From NCBI GenBank assembly GCA_020621865.1, contig JAHRYW010000001.1:391577-455576 (forward strand): a stretch of DNA of 64,000 bases. Reading direction: 5' to 3'. Under the pieces are notes generated by a model. It saw only the letters and a program-made list of their open reading frames with translations. It had not been told where the DNA came from and did not search any database. Source of the stretch: Betaproteobacteria bacterium. GTDB taxonomy: Bacteria; Pseudomonadota; Gammaproteobacteria; Burkholderiales; Rhodocyclaceae. Shown piece by piece: positions 9,133 through 17,414 of this stretch. Both the position numbers and the translations under genes were made by a program. Within the stretch, counting starts at the first letter, position 1; every line of letters starts with the position of its first letter.

Positions 9133-9875
9133 CCGGGGAAGATTCCCCGCTGCTGGATGTCGTCCTGGAGGGCGGCGAGCGCTGCCGTCAGCGATTCATT
9201 GCGCTCAGCATCGGCCTGTCCCCACTGGTCGTAGTAGAGCAGGTCGGCAATCGGCAGGCGCGGCAGCCAGCCGGCTTTTTCCAGTTCCGGCTTGTCGTGG
9301 AAGTGGCTGACGTAGCCGATGCACAGGTAGGCCACCGGCACGATGTCGCGCGGGATGCCCAGCGCGTCCTGCAACTCCGGCTGGTTGAAGATGCTCACCC
9401 AGCCGACGCCCAGCCCCTCGGCGCGGGCCGCCAGCCAGAGATTCTGGACGGCGCACACGCTGGAATAGAGATCCATGGTCCGGATGTGCGTGCGGCCGAT
9501 GACGACCGGGCCGCTGCGTGTACGGTCGCAGGTGATGCACAGGCCGACCGGCGATTCGACGATGCCTTCGAGCTTCAGCTGGCTGTAGGTTTCGCGCTTG
9601 CCCTCCGGGAACATCAGCGCCGCTTCGGCGTGCGCCTTGGCGAAGACGTCGCGGACGCGCTGCTTGACCTCCGGCGAGCGGACGAGCAGGAAGTTCCACG
9701 GCTGCATGAAGCCGACCGACGGCGCATGGTGGGCCGCCAGCAGCACGCGGCCGAGAACGTCGTCGGGGATAGCGTCGGGCAGGAACTGGCCGCGCACGTC
9801 GCGGCGGTTGAAGATGGTGCGATAGACGGCGGCGCGCTCGGCCTCCGAAAATGAAGGTGCAACTTGGTTTTCCAT
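9129..9875 (-). CDS. bluB: 5,6-dimethylbenzimidazole synthase BluB
   Basis: A flavin-destructase of the nitroreductase fold that converts reduced FMN and oxygen to 5,6-dimethylbenzimidazole, the lower ligand of B12. The protein has 248 residues from the ATG at 9875, which I chose because AGGGGA stands just before it. The open frame continues upstream but runs through the riboswitch. Motifs: [10 protein letters not shown] near the start, [15 protein letters not shown], and [17 protein letters not shown]. First gene of the riboswitch-led operon, it overlaps cbiB by four bases. Its presence points to oxygen-dependent lower-ligand synthesis. Confidence 0.93.
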   Translation of the reverse strand: MENQVAPSFSEAERAAVYRTIFNRRDVRGQFLPDAIPDDVLGRVLLAAHHAPSVGFMQPWNFLLVRSPEVKQRVRDVFAKAHAEAALMFPEGKRETYSQLKLEGIVESPVGLCITCDRTRSGPVVIGRTHIRTMDLYSSVCAVQNLWLAARAEGLGVGWVSIFNQPELQDALGIPRDIVPVAYLCIGYVSHFHDKPELEKAGWLPRLPIADLLYYDQWGQADAERNESLTAALAALQDDIQQRGIFPG

Positions 9876-9932
9876 GGATTCCCCTTGTGGAAAAACGGCG
9901 GCTGCCTGACCAAGCAACCGGCTAACGATCTC

Positions 9933-10090
9933 CCGGCCGGTCTTCTGACTCGGATTCAAGCGGATAACGCACCTTCCCGGCGAGCGCCAGTGGCATTCTG
10001 CGTTACCCATCCTCCTCACAGCGTTGGGCACGTGGCGGAGTTACACCGCCTTCCCGATTCTCCAGCCAGCGAAGCTGGCTGGCACCTGGA
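9933..10090 (-). ncRNA. Cobalamin riboswitch upstream of bluB
   Basis: Read on the minus strand, the region has the conserved cobalamin riboswitch elements in order: a GGTGCC start near 10087, a hairpin around the CCAGCCAGC/GCTGGCTGG arms, ATCGGGAAGGCGGTG, GCCACTGGCG, GGGAAGGTGCG, and a B12 box AGTCAGAAGACCGGCC near 9936-9951. It lies 58 bases upstream of the bluB ATG and should turn the operon down when cobalamin is plentiful. The expression platform is less clear than in the cobT copy; ACCGGC near the box can pair with GCCGGT just downstream. Confidence 0.93.
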
Positions 10091-10163
10091 GATACCGCTT
10101 CCGAATCGCTTCGGAAGGGGGCGATGGTGCCATAATTACGGCCCTTTTTCACGGTTTTTGCCC

Positions 10164-11627
10164 ATGTCCTGCTCTGCCCTGATGGTCCAGGGGACCACCT
10201 CCGATGCCGGCAAGACGACGCTGGTCGCTGCGCTGTGCCGTATCCTGAAGCGGCGCGGGGTGTCGGTCGCGCCGTTCAAGCCGCAGAACATGGCGCTCAA
10301 TTCGGCGGTGACCGTCGATGGCGGCGAGATTGGCCGGGCGCAGGCCCTGCAGGCACTGGCCTGCGGCCTGGCGCCGCATACCGATTTCAACCCGGTGCTG
10401 TTGAAGCCGACGACCGACAAGCAGGCGCAGGTGATCATCCACGGCCAGGTGGCGACCGATCTCGATGCCAAGGCCTACCACGCCTACAAGCCGCGGGCGA
10501 TGGCGGCGGTGCTCGAATCCTGGGGGCGGCTGACTGCCGCTTACGATTGCGTCGTCGTCGAGGGCGCCGGGTCGCCGGCCGAGATCAACCTGCGTGACCG
10601 CGACATCGCCAACATGGGCTTCGCCGAGGCCGTGGATTGCCCGGTCATCCTGGTTGCCGACATCGACCGTGGTGGCGTCTTCGCTCATCTGGTCGGCACG
10701 TTGGACCTGCTTTCGCCGTCCGAGCAGAACCGGGTGGTCGGTTTCGTGATCAATCGCTTCCGCGGCGACATCGGCCTGCTCGAATCCGGTCTCGACTGGC
10801 TGGAACAGCGCACCGGCAAGCCGGTGCTCGGCGTTTTGCCCTATCTGCACGGCCTGCTGCTCGATGCCGAGGATGCGATCGCCAATGCTACGGTCGAAGG
10901 CAAAAAACAGCCAAAATTGAAAATCGTCGCCCCGGCCTACCCGCGCGTTTCCAACCACAATGACCTCGATCCGCTACGCCTGCACCCGGAAGTCGATTTC
11001 CGCTGGGTCGGACCGGGCGAAACGCCGCCCGCCGCCGACCTGATCGTGCTGCCCGGCTCCAAGGCGGTGCGCGCCGATCTCGACTGGCTGCGCCAGCAAG
11101 GCTGGGCGACGGCCATCCAGAAACACCTGCGCTATGGCGGCAAGCTGATCGGTTTGTGTGGCGGCTACCAGATGCTCGGGCGGACCATTGCCGATCCGCT
11201 CGGTCTGGAAGGCAGCGCCGGCACGACACCGGGGCTGGGCGTGCTGGCCGTCGAGACGACGCTGGAAGCGCAGAAGCAACTCAGGAATGTGAGTGGTCAC
11301 TTGTCGCTGCCGGGCCGTCCGGCTATGACCGGCTACGAAATACATCTCGGCGTCAGCCGGGGGGAAGGGCTGGCTAGCAGTGCCGTTGAGCTGGCCGATG
11401 GTCGTCGTGACGGGGCGATTTCCGACGACGGTCAGATTTTCGCCACCTACTGCCACGGCGTCTTCGATCACCCGCAGGCGCTGACTGCGCTACTCGCCTG
11501 GGCCGGCCTGACGGAAAGCGCCCCGGTCGACCTGGCCGCCCGGCGCGAGGCCGATCTCGACCGCCTGGCCGATGCTGTCGAGGCCGCGCTGGACTGGACG
11601 AAAATGGGCGCGATCCTGCCCGTTTAG
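10164..11627 (+). CDS. cobQ: Cobyric acid synthase CobQ
   Basis: A glutamine-dependent amidotransferase of 487 residues that amidates peripheral carboxylates of the corrin ring. The N-terminal P-loop-like part begins [14 protein letters not shown]; the C-terminal class I glutaminase has the nucleophile Cys in LCGGYQML and the His in YCHGVFD. The frame is open upstream, but the family begins just before MVQGT, so I chose the ATG at 10164; an ATG at 10182 is the alternative. No good ribosome site precedes it. Its leader is antisense to the bluB riboswitch. One copy of the dispersed motif (10887) encodes NATVEGKK. It converges with the REC-TPR gene, overlapping by four bases. Confidence 0.94.
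   Translation: MSCSALMVQGTTSDAGKTTLVAALCRILKRRGVSVAPFKPQNMALNSAVTVDGGEIGRAQALQALACGLAPHTDFNPVLLKPTTDKQAQVIIHGQVATDLDAKAYHAYKPRAMAAVLESWGRLTAAYDCVVVEGAGSPAEINLRDRDIANMGFAEAVDCPVILVADIDRGGVFAHLVGTLDLLSPSEQNRVVGFVINRFRGDIGLLESGLDWLEQRTGKPVLGVLPYLHGLLLDAEDAIANATVEGKKQPKLKIVAPAYPRVSNHNDLDPLRLHPEVDFRWVGPGETPPAADLIVLPGSKAVRADLDWLRQQGWATAIQKHLRYGGKLIGLCGGYQMLGRTIADPLGLEGSAGTTPGLGVLAVETTLEAQKQLRNVSGHLSLPGRPAMTGYEIHLGVSRGEGLASSAVELADGRRDGAISDDGQIFATYCHGVFDHPQALTALLAWAGLTESAPVDLAARREADLDRLADAVEAALDWTKMGAILPV
10887..10925 (+). repeat. Dispersed motif copy 2 (in cobQ)
   Basis: Core at 10887-10895, then GAAGGCAAAAAA and CCAAAATTGAAAAT. Its 24 bases 10885-10908 are identical to those of copy 6. Encodes NATVEGKK. 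Confidence 0.75.
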
Positions 11628-12985
11628 GACTGGGCCGCCGGCGTCGCCGCGCCATCCTGATGGATGCGGCGCAGCGCCACCTGCTTCTGGATGTTGCGGA
11701 AATCCATCTCCCGTCCGTACAGCGCGTACTGGGAGCGCAGCGCCCCGAAGACCTTCTTGGCGTCGCTGCCCGACATCAGCACATCGGCGTGGCGGTCGGC
11801 CAGTTCGTGGTCGCCGACCGACAAGGCGGCGCGCAGGACGTCGATGCGCGTCGTCGGATCGAGCTCTGTCGCCAGCAGCGCCGGGCGCAGGCCGGCGAAG
11901 CGGGCCTTGCCCCGTTCCGGCGAGCAGAGGGCGAGCAGCGCGGAATAGCTGGCCTGCTCGTCGAGGCTCATGTTCTGGATCTCGGTGTCACGCAGGGTGA
12001 CCAGCACCTTTTCGCCGGAAATCTTGTCCTTGGCGTCGACATGGCTGCGCGCCATGGCCAGCCTGTCCTTGGCGGCGATCGCGCCGGGCATGGTGTCGTT
12101 GGTGATGATGTCGGCCATCGCGGCGCGGGCCGTCTCGATGTCGCCGTTCAGGGTCGCGGCCTCGGCCAGCAAACGCTTGCGCAGGTAGTTGCGCGGCGTT
12201 TTCTTGGCAATCTCGTCGAGGATCTGCTGCGCTTCGGCGTGTTCGCCCTGGGCCATGCAGATATTGGCCTTCAGGTCCGAAGCGTCGAAGAAATGCGGCG
12301 TCGAGGCGACCACCTGGTCGATTTCCTGGCGTGCCTCGGTCAGCCGGTTTTGCCGGTGCAGCGAGCGGGCAACGCCGGCTCGGGCCCAGGGAAACTCGTA
12401 GTCTTCCAGAATGTTCCGGTAGGCCTGCTCGGCCGCCTGGGCGTCGCCGCTCTTGAGCAACACCTCGGCCTGCTGGCGGAGGATCTCGAAGCGGTAGGGT
12501 CGCCCGGCCTCGCTGTTGCGCTGCGCTTCGAGGATGGCCAGGGCATTGGCGAATTCCTGCTTGCGCTTCTCGCGGTAGTAGGCGGCGAAGAAATTCTTCT
12601 TGGCCATGATGCGGTCCAGGCGCATGACCAGCTTGTCCGGTGAAAACGGCTTGATGATGTAGTCGTCGGGAACCAGTTCGACGGCGGAGACCACCTGCTC
12701 GTAGGACTGCTCGCCGGTCACCATCATGAAAATGGTTTCGTCGGGCAACAGGTTGAAGCGGCGCAGTTCTTCCAGCAGCTGCTGGCCGGAACGCCCGTCG
12801 CCGAGCATGTAGTCGCAGAGGATGATGTCCGGCGAATTGTTGCGGATGCGATAGATCGCGTCCTGGTAATTGGAGCCGAACTCGACCGAAAAGGCACCGA
12901 TGGTCTGGGCGACGGTGCGCAGCGCATCGCGCGCCTGCGGCTGGTCGTCGATGACGAGAAAGCGTTTCTTGCTGTAATCGCTCAT
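11624..12985 (-). CDS. Response regulator with REC domain and TPR-like repeats
   Basis: A 453-residue protein with an N-terminal receiver domain (about 8-130): acidic pair in VIDDQ, phosphoacceptor Asp in LCDYMLGDG, Thr in MMVTGE and Lys in IIKPFS. The rest is helical and tetratricopeptide-like ([36 protein letters not shown]). There is no DNA-binding or enzymatic output domain, so output is probably by protein contact. The start overlaps the stop of the histidine kinase gene by four bases, which pairs them. Its position between cobQ and cobU gives no clear link to B12. Confidence 0.88.
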   Translation of the reverse strand: MSDYSKKRFLVIDDQPQARDALRTVAQTIGAFSVEFGSNYQDAIYRIRNNSPDIILCDYMLGDGRSGQQLLEELRRFNLLPDETIFMMVTGEQSYEQVVSAVELVPDDYIIKPFSPDKLVMRLDRIMAKKNFFAAYYREKRKQEFANALAILEAQRNSEAGRPYRFEILRQQAEVLLKSGDAQAAEQAYRNILEDYEFPWARAGVARSLHRQNRLTEARQEIDQVVASTPHFFDASDLKANICMAQGEHAEAQQILDEIAKKTPRNYLRKRLLAEAATLNGDIETARAAMADIITNDTMPGAIAAKDRLAMARSHVDAKDKISGEKVLVTLRDTEIQNMSLDEQASYSALLALCSPERGKARFAGLRPALLATELDPTTRIDVLRAALSVGDHELADRHADVLMSGSDAKKVFGALRSQYALYGREMDFRNIQKQVALRRIHQDGAATPAAQS

Positions 12986-13590
12986 GGCAGGCGCAGCTCG
13001 AAACAGGCGCCACCCAGGCTGGCGTCGTTGCTCAGTTGCAGGCTGCCGGTGCGCCCCTTGCGAACATGCAGCGCCGCCAGGCGGTGGGCGACCATCAGGC
13101 CGGTGCCGTAGGGCGGCGGCAGGGTCGGGAAACCGGTGCCGTCATCCTCGATGCGAATGAGCAGCCAGCCGTCGTCCACCGTGGCCTGCAGATGAACCTT
13201 GCTGCGCGCGTAACGGCCGGCATTCTGGATGGCATTGTTGAGCATGTCGGTGACCAGGTCGCGGTCGAGCAGCCATTCGTCGATGACCTGGCAATCCGAG
13301 GTCAGTGCGATGTTGGCCACCGCCAGGTGGCGCTGCTGGGCCATCACCACCTCGTCGCACAGGTCGCCGACGATGACCGGCGTGATGGCCGGCGCGGCGT
13401 CCTTGCGCAGCACCTGGTAGGCGGCCAGTGTGCGCGACAGGCGACCGGCGGCCGCTTCGATGGCGTAGCGCGCCTCGCCCATGGCAATGCCGTGCTCGGC
13501 TTCGAGCGCGGCAATGATCGATTCGGCGACGAAAAGTTGGTTCTTGGCGTCGTGCACGCCCGACGCCAGGATGTCCAGCAAGTGATGCAT
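12982..13590 (-). CDS. Small soluble histidine kinase
   Basis: A 202-residue kinase without membrane segments or a sensor domain. It begins almost at the phosphoacceptor (LASGVHDAKNQLF, His13) and has the N box (DMLNNAIQNAGRYA), G1 (EDDGTGF) and G2 (GTGLMVAHRLA). The ATG at 13590 was chosen because GGAGGGGAAC precedes it; a 16-codon longer frame is open. It is coupled to the REC-TPR gene by a four-base overlap. The input is unknown and probably comes from a partner protein. Confidence 0.85.
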   Translation of the reverse strand: MHHLLDILASGVHDAKNQLFVAESIIAALEAEHGIAMGEARYAIEAAAGRLSRTLAAYQVLRKDAAPAITPVIVGDLCDEVVMAQQRHLAVANIALTSDCQVIDEWLLDRDLVTDMLNNAIQNAGRYARSKVHLQATVDDGWLLIRIEDDGTGFPTLPPPYGTGLMVAHRLAALHVRKGRTGSLQLSNDASLGGACFELRLP

Positions 13591-13674
13591 GTCTTGTTCC
13601 CCTCCGACGACATCTATTGTGTCTTCAGCGGCAAGCATACCGCTGTTTTCGGGGAAACCGACAGCCGGCCGCGA

Positions 13675-14238
13675 TCAGGCGGGGTTGGGGGCGCCCTTGA
13701 GCGCCAGCGGCAGTCCGGCGGCGACCAGCGTCACTTGCTCGCAGACCGCGGCGACGCGCTGGTTGAGCCGGCCCTGCTCGTCGGCGAACAGGCGGGATAC
13801 TGGGTGCATCGGCACGATGCCCCAACCGACCTCGTTGGAGACCAGGATGATGCGCCCGGGCAATTGCGGTAGCGTGTCGACCAGGGCCGCCGTTTCGTCG
13901 CGCAGCAACGGGCAGGCGATGGCTTCGCCGGCCTCGGCCTGGCGCGCTGCATCGCCGGCGAACAGCAGGTTGGACAGCCAGAGGGTCAGGCAATCGACCA
14001 GCAGGCAGGTATCCGGCGCCGCCAGTTGGCGCAGGCGGTCGGCCAGATGCAGCGTCTCGACCAGGCAGCCCCAGTCGGCCGGGCGGCGGGCGCGGTGATG
14101 GGCGATGCGGCGGGCCATCTCGTCGTCGCGCACTTCGGCCGTGGCCAGATAGGTTACCTTGAGGCCGGCGTCGCGGGCGCGGCTTTCGGCCAGCAGGCTT
14201 TTGCCCGAGCGCGCGCCGCCGATGATCAGTTCGTTCAT
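13675..14238 (-). CDS. cobU: Adenosylcobinamide kinase / guanylyltransferase CobU
   Basis: A 187-residue bifunctional enzyme that phosphorylates adenosylcobinamide and activates it with GTP. The P-loop GGARSGKS is at the N-terminus. DCLTLWLSN and [17 protein letters not shown] are family motifs, as is the closing [22 protein letters not shown] region. The internal ATG at 14238 fits the family start (MNELIIGG). It is divergent from the cobT riboswitch leader. Also known as CobP. Confidence 0.95.
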   Translation of the reverse strand: MNELIIGGARSGKSLLAESRARDAGLKVTYLATAEVRDDEMARRIAHHRARRPADWGCLVETLHLADRLRQLAAPDTCLLVDCLTLWLSNLLFAGDAARQAEAGEAIACPLLRDETAALVDTLPQLPGRIILVSNEVGWGIVPMHPVSRLFADEQGRLNQRVAAVCEQVTLVAAGLPLALKGAPNPA

Positions 14239-14255
14239 GGTCGGCATTCTGGGTG

Positions 14256-14284
14256 AAGGCACGCGGGTCGGCAACCGCTATAAT
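14256..14284 (+). promoter_or_regulatory. Candidate promoter for the cobT riboswitch transcript
   Basis: A perfect TATAAT lies at 14279-14284, about 15-20 bases before the first conserved riboswitch bases. The -35 region is poor by eye, as is common for short GC-rich leaders. The cobU ATG (other strand) is 40 bases upstream. Confidence 0.45.
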
Positions 14285-14299
14285 TTTCGCTTCGACAAT

Positions 14300-14447
14300 A
14301 CGGAACCCGGTGCGAGCGCAGCTCAATTCCGGGGCGGGCCCGCCGCTGTAATCGGGGACCGACGCCGCAACAGCCACTGCCAACGGGAGACAGACCGGGC
14401 GGGAAGGCGCGGCCCAGGGACGATCCGAAAGCCAGAAGACGTGTCGG
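14300..14447 (+). ncRNA. Cobalamin riboswitch upstream of cobT
   Basis: Conserved blocks occur in order: GGAACCCGGTGCGA, CGGGGCGGGCCCGCCGCTGTAA-type core (CCGCCGCTGTAATCGGGGA), AGCCACTGCC, GGGAAGGCGCGG, and the B12 box AAGCCAGAAGACGTGTC (about 14429-14445). It is followed by a strong terminator and then the cobT ribosome site, so ligand binding should stop transcription before cobT. Confidence 0.96.
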
Positions 14448-14471
14448 AACTTTCATTGAAGCCTATGGACA

Positions 14472-14523
14472 GGGCTTCGCGGCAGCGTTCGGAAAAACGC
14501 CGCCGCGAGGCCCTTTTGCTTTT
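14472..14523 (+). terminator. Intrinsic terminator, expression platform of the cobT riboswitch
   Basis: Arms 14472-14489 and 14496-14513 pair over 18 positions with one G-U and one A-C mismatch (GGGCTTCGCGGC against GCCGCGAGGCCC), followed by TTTTGCTTTT. The T-run abuts the GGAG ribosome site of cobT (14524-14527). Confidence 0.9.
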
Positions 14524-14533
14524 GGAGAATCGG

Positions 14534-15583
14534 ATGCATTCGTTTGAAATCGCGGCCCTCGATCGTGGCCTGGAAAAGGCACTGAACAACAAGGTCGACC
14601 GCAAGACCAAGCCGCTCGGCGCGCTCGGGCAGCTGGAGCGCATTGCCGTGCAGATCGGCCTGATCCAGCAGTCGCTGACGCCGCGCCTCAACAACCCGCA
14701 GATGCTGGTCTTCGCTGGCGACCACGGCGCCGCCAAGGCCGGCGTGTCGGCCTATCCGCAGGACGTGACCTGGCAAATGGTCGAGAATTTCCTGGCCGGC
14801 GGCGCCGCGATCAACGTCTTCGCGCGCCAGAACGGCCTCGGGTTGTCGGTCGTAGATGCCGGCGTGGCGCACGATTTCGGCGACGAGCGCGACGGCCTGA
14901 TCGACCTGAAAATCGCGCCGGGTACGGCCAATTACCTCGAACAGCCGGCGATGAGTGCCGCCCAGTGCGCCCAGGCCATCGAGCAGGGCGCCGGCGTTGT
15001 TCTCGGCCTGGCAGTGGCCGGTTGCAACGTCGTCGGCTTTGGCGAAATGGGCATCGGCAACACCGCCTCGGCCTCGCTGCTCACCCATTGCCTGACCAGT
15101 ACGCCGCTGGCTGAATGCATCGGCCGTGGCACCGGGCTGGACGACGCCGGGCTGGCGCGCAAGGAGGCCCTGCTGGCGCAGGCCCTGGCCCGCTACAGGG
15201 CGGCTGGTGGCAGCGACGATGCCTTCAGCGTGCTGGCCGAATTCGGCGGTTTCGAAATCGCCACTATGGTCGGCGCCATGCTCGCCGCCGCCGAAGCCCG
15301 GATGGTCCTGTTGATTGATGGTTTCATCGTCGGTGCCGCGGCCCTGGTCGCCAGCAAGCTGGCGCCGGAGATGCTCGACTACTGCGTCTTCTGCCATCGC
15401 TCGGCGGAAGCCGGTCACGCTGCCCAGTTGCGGACGATGCGGGCCGAGCCGCTGCTCGATCTCGGCCTGCGCCTCGGCGAAGGTACCGGCGCGGCGCTGG
15501 CTTACCCGTTGCTCCTGGCGGCGACCAATTTCCTCGCCGAGATGGCCAGCTTCGAATCGGCCGGTGTCTCGGATAAAACATGA
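14534..15583 (+). CDS. cobT: Nicotinate-nucleotide-dimethylbenzimidazole phosphoribosyltransferase CobT
   Basis: A 349-residue enzyme that makes alpha-ribazole phosphate from dimethylbenzimidazole and nicotinate mononucleotide. Family motifs: [43 protein letters not shown] and IGRGTGLDD, with a C-terminal [12 protein letters not shown] holding the catalytic Glu region. The ATG at 14534 has GGAG six bases upstream and follows the riboswitch terminator; the longer open frame upstream runs through the riboswitch and is not coding. It overlaps cobS by four bases. It uses the product of BluB. Confidence 0.96.
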   Translation: MHSFEIAALDRGLEKALNNKVDRKTKPLGALGQLERIAVQIGLIQQSLTPRLNNPQMLVFAGDHGAAKAGVSAYPQDVTWQMVENFLAGGAAINVFARQNGLGLSVVDAGVAHDFGDERDGLIDLKIAPGTANYLEQPAMSAAQCAQAIEQGAGVVLGLAVAGCNVVGFGEMGIGNTASASLLTHCLTSTPLAECIGRGTGLDDAGLARKEALLAQALARYRAAGGSDDAFSVLAEFGGFEIATMVGAMLAAAEARMVLLIDGFIVGAAALVASKLAPEMLDYCVFCHRSAEAGHAAQLRTMRAEPLLDLGLRLGEGTGAALAYPLLLAATNFLAEMASFESAGVSDKT

Positions 15584-16338
15584 TCCGCCGCGAGCTGGAA
15601 TATTTCTTCGGCGCCGTCCGTTTCTTCACGCGCTTGCCGGTGCCGGCCTGGGTCGGTCACTCGGCGGCGGCACTGAACCGTTCGGCCTGTTATTTCCCGG
15701 CCGTCGGCATGCTGGTCGGCGGTATCGGGGCGCTGGTCTACCTGGCGGCGCTGCAATTCTGGCCGCAGTCGGTCGCCGTGTTGCTGTCGATGGCGGCGAC
15801 CATCTACGCGACCGGCGCCTTCCACGAGGACGGGCTGGCCGATACCGTGGACGGCCTGGGTGGCGGCTGGGACAAGCTGCGCATCCTGGAAATTATGAAG
15901 GACTCGCGAGTCGGCAGCTACGGGGTGATCGCCATGGTGCTGGCGCTGCTCGGCAAGTTCGCGCTGCTCTCGGCGCTCGACGCGACGCTGGTCCCCGTTG
16001 CCCTGATCGCCGGCCATGCGCTGTCGCGCTTTTGTTCGACGGCGCTGCTGGCGACCATGGATTACGTTCGCGAGGACCTGCTGGCCAAGGCCAAGCCGCT
16101 GGCCACCCGTCTGACATCCGGCGAACTGCTGGTTGCGCTGGCCTTCGGACTGCTTGCCTTGGCCGCTGTGCCGCTCCCCAAGGCTGCCGCCGGCTGTGTT
16201 CTGGCCATCCTGGCCACGCTCTGGCTGGCCGCCAAGTTCCGGCGCTGGCTCGGCGGCTACACCGGCGACTGCCTGGGCGCCACCCAGCAACTCAGCGAGA
16301 TTGCTTTCTACCTCGGCATGCTGGCCGATTGGTCCTAG
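15580..16338 (+). CDS. cobS: Cobalamin synthase CobS
   Basis: A 252-residue inner-membrane protein that joins adenosylcobinamide-GDP to alpha-ribazole(-phosphate). The metal-binding signature is intact: [22 protein letters not shown], then [14 protein letters not shown] (split here only for description). About six hydrophobic helices follow, and the typical C-terminus [16 protein letters not shown] is present. ATGA overlap with cobT gives translational coupling under the same riboswitch. Confidence 0.95.
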   Translation: MIRRELEYFFGAVRFFTRLPVPAWVGHSAAALNRSACYFPAVGMLVGGIGALVYLAALQFWPQSVAVLLSMAATIYATGAFHEDGLADTVDGLGGGWDKLRILEIMKDSRVGSYGVIAMVLALLGKFALLSALDATLVPVALIAGHALSRFCSTALLATMDYVREDLLAKAKPLATRLTSGELLVALAFGLLALAAVPLPKAAAGCVLAILATLWLAAKFRRWLGGYTGDCLGATQQLSEIAFYLGMLADWS

Positions 16339-16506
16339 GCGGTTGTTACCCATGCTGATGCAATAATTGCCACATTTCTTGATAATTGTTATTTAATTAC
16401 GTGTTTGTTAAAAACGATAATGCGTATTAGATTCAGGAATCGATGGCCTGAAGGGGCGGGATGAGCGCGGTGCGCCCCGTTCTGGCCAAACAAGCGTGGG
16501 GGCGCG

Positions 16507-16719
16507 ATGAAAGATCCAAACAATCTCGGTGCATTTGACGGCCAGTATTTCGAGCGGCGCAAGCGCCCGGTCGGCCGTCTGCTTTTCTGGCTGCGCAGCC
16601 TGGTTATCCAGGACGTGCCGCCCGGGACGGCGCATTGCGAGTTCGGGTGCCGCAAGCTGGAATGCAGCCGGGAACTGTGGGACACCTGCCAGAACCGCCT
16701 CGACGCGGCGAAGCGATAA
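16507..16719 (+). CDS. Small cysteine-containing conserved-looking protein
   Basis: A 70-residue basic protein. The C-terminal half has a compact set of cysteines, AHCEFGCRKLECSRELWDTC (Cys44, 48, 53, 61), which could hold a metal ion or form disulfides. There is no signal peptide. The frame is open for its full length, uses codons like its neighbours, and lies between cobS and cobC on the same strand. The 168 bases before it are AT-rich and without a gene. I do not recognise the family. Confidence 0.6.
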   Translation: MKDPNNLGAFDGQYFERRKRPVGRLLFWLRSLVIQDVPPGTAHCEFGCRKLECSRELWDTCQNRLDAAKR

Positions 16720-16855
16720 GTCTGTTCGCTCGGGGAGTGGTAATTCCGGAAAACCCGCTGCCTGCCGGGCAGCGTTGAGCGGAGCGCGAGGGCTATTGGC
16801 CGTATGATGGCGGCGCCACCCCGTTCGGGGTTTCGGAACCTGCCGCTTTCCCGTC

Positions 16856-17386
16856 ATGATCCTGCATCTGATCCGCCATCCTGAGCCATTGATCGAACCG
16901 GGCATATGCTACGGTCAGCTCGATATTTTGGCCAAAAACGTAAAATTTGCGGCCGAGCGCCTGCGCGCCGAACTGCCGCCCAATCTGCCGGTCTGGAGCA
17001 GTCCGCTGCGGCGTTGCCGCGAACTGGCCGAACAGCTACATTCGGCGCCGATATTCGACCGGCGCCTGGCTGAAATGGATTTTGGCCAGTGGGAAGGCCG
17101 TCCCTGGGATTCGATACCGCGCGCCGAACTCGATGCCTGGGCCGCCGATATCGCCGGCTGCGCCCCGCCGGGCGGCGAATCGCCACGCCAGCTGCAGCGC
17201 CGGGCGCTCGACTTCGTCGGCGAACTGGCCGTACCCGAGGCGGTGCTGGTCACGCACGCCGGGGTGATCCGCTTGCTTCGGGCGGCGCACCTCAAGCTGC
17301 CGGTCGAACAATGGCTGGAACAACCGGTGGCCTACGCCGCCCGCGTCGTCCTCGACCTTGGTCGGCCCGAAAGCGGCGACGTATAA
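16856..17386 (+). CDS. cobC: Alpha-ribazole phosphatase CobC (histidine phosphatase family)
   Basis: A 176-residue phosphoglycerate-mutase-like phosphatase that removes the 5'-phosphate in alpha-ribazole synthesis. The catalytic motif is LIRHPEP, where RHP replaces the usual RHG, as is common in CobC. SSPLRRCRELAE, EMDFGQWEGRPWDSI and LVTHAGVIRLL carry the second His and Arg residues. A copy of the dispersed motif (16908) encodes CYGQLDILAKN. Its place after cobT-cobS supports the B12 role; other histidine phosphatases are possible. Confidence 0.87.
   Translation: MILHLIRHPEPLIEPGICYGQLDILAKNVKFAAERLRAELPPNLPVWSSPLRRCRELAEQLHSAPIFDRRLAEMDFGQWEGRPWDSIPRAELDAWAADIAGCAPPGGESPRQLQRRALDFVGELAVPEAVLVTHAGVIRLLRAAHLKLPVEQWLEQPVAYAARVVLDLGRPESGDV
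16908..16949 (+). repeat. Dispersed motif copy 3 (in cobC)
   Basis: Core at 16908-16916, then AGCTCGATATTTTGGCC and AAAAACGTAAAATTT. Encodes CYGQLDILAKN. Confidence 0.7.
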
Positions 17387-17414
17387 TCAGCGCCCCGTCT
17401 CCGGCCAAATTTCA

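Noticed and set aside
9864-10163. Upstream extension of the cobQ frame
   Set aside because: It crosses the antisense riboswitch and is not like the family N-terminus.
14159-14533. Upstream extension of the cobT frame
   Set aside because: It runs through the riboswitch and terminator; the ATG at 14534 has a proper ribosome site.
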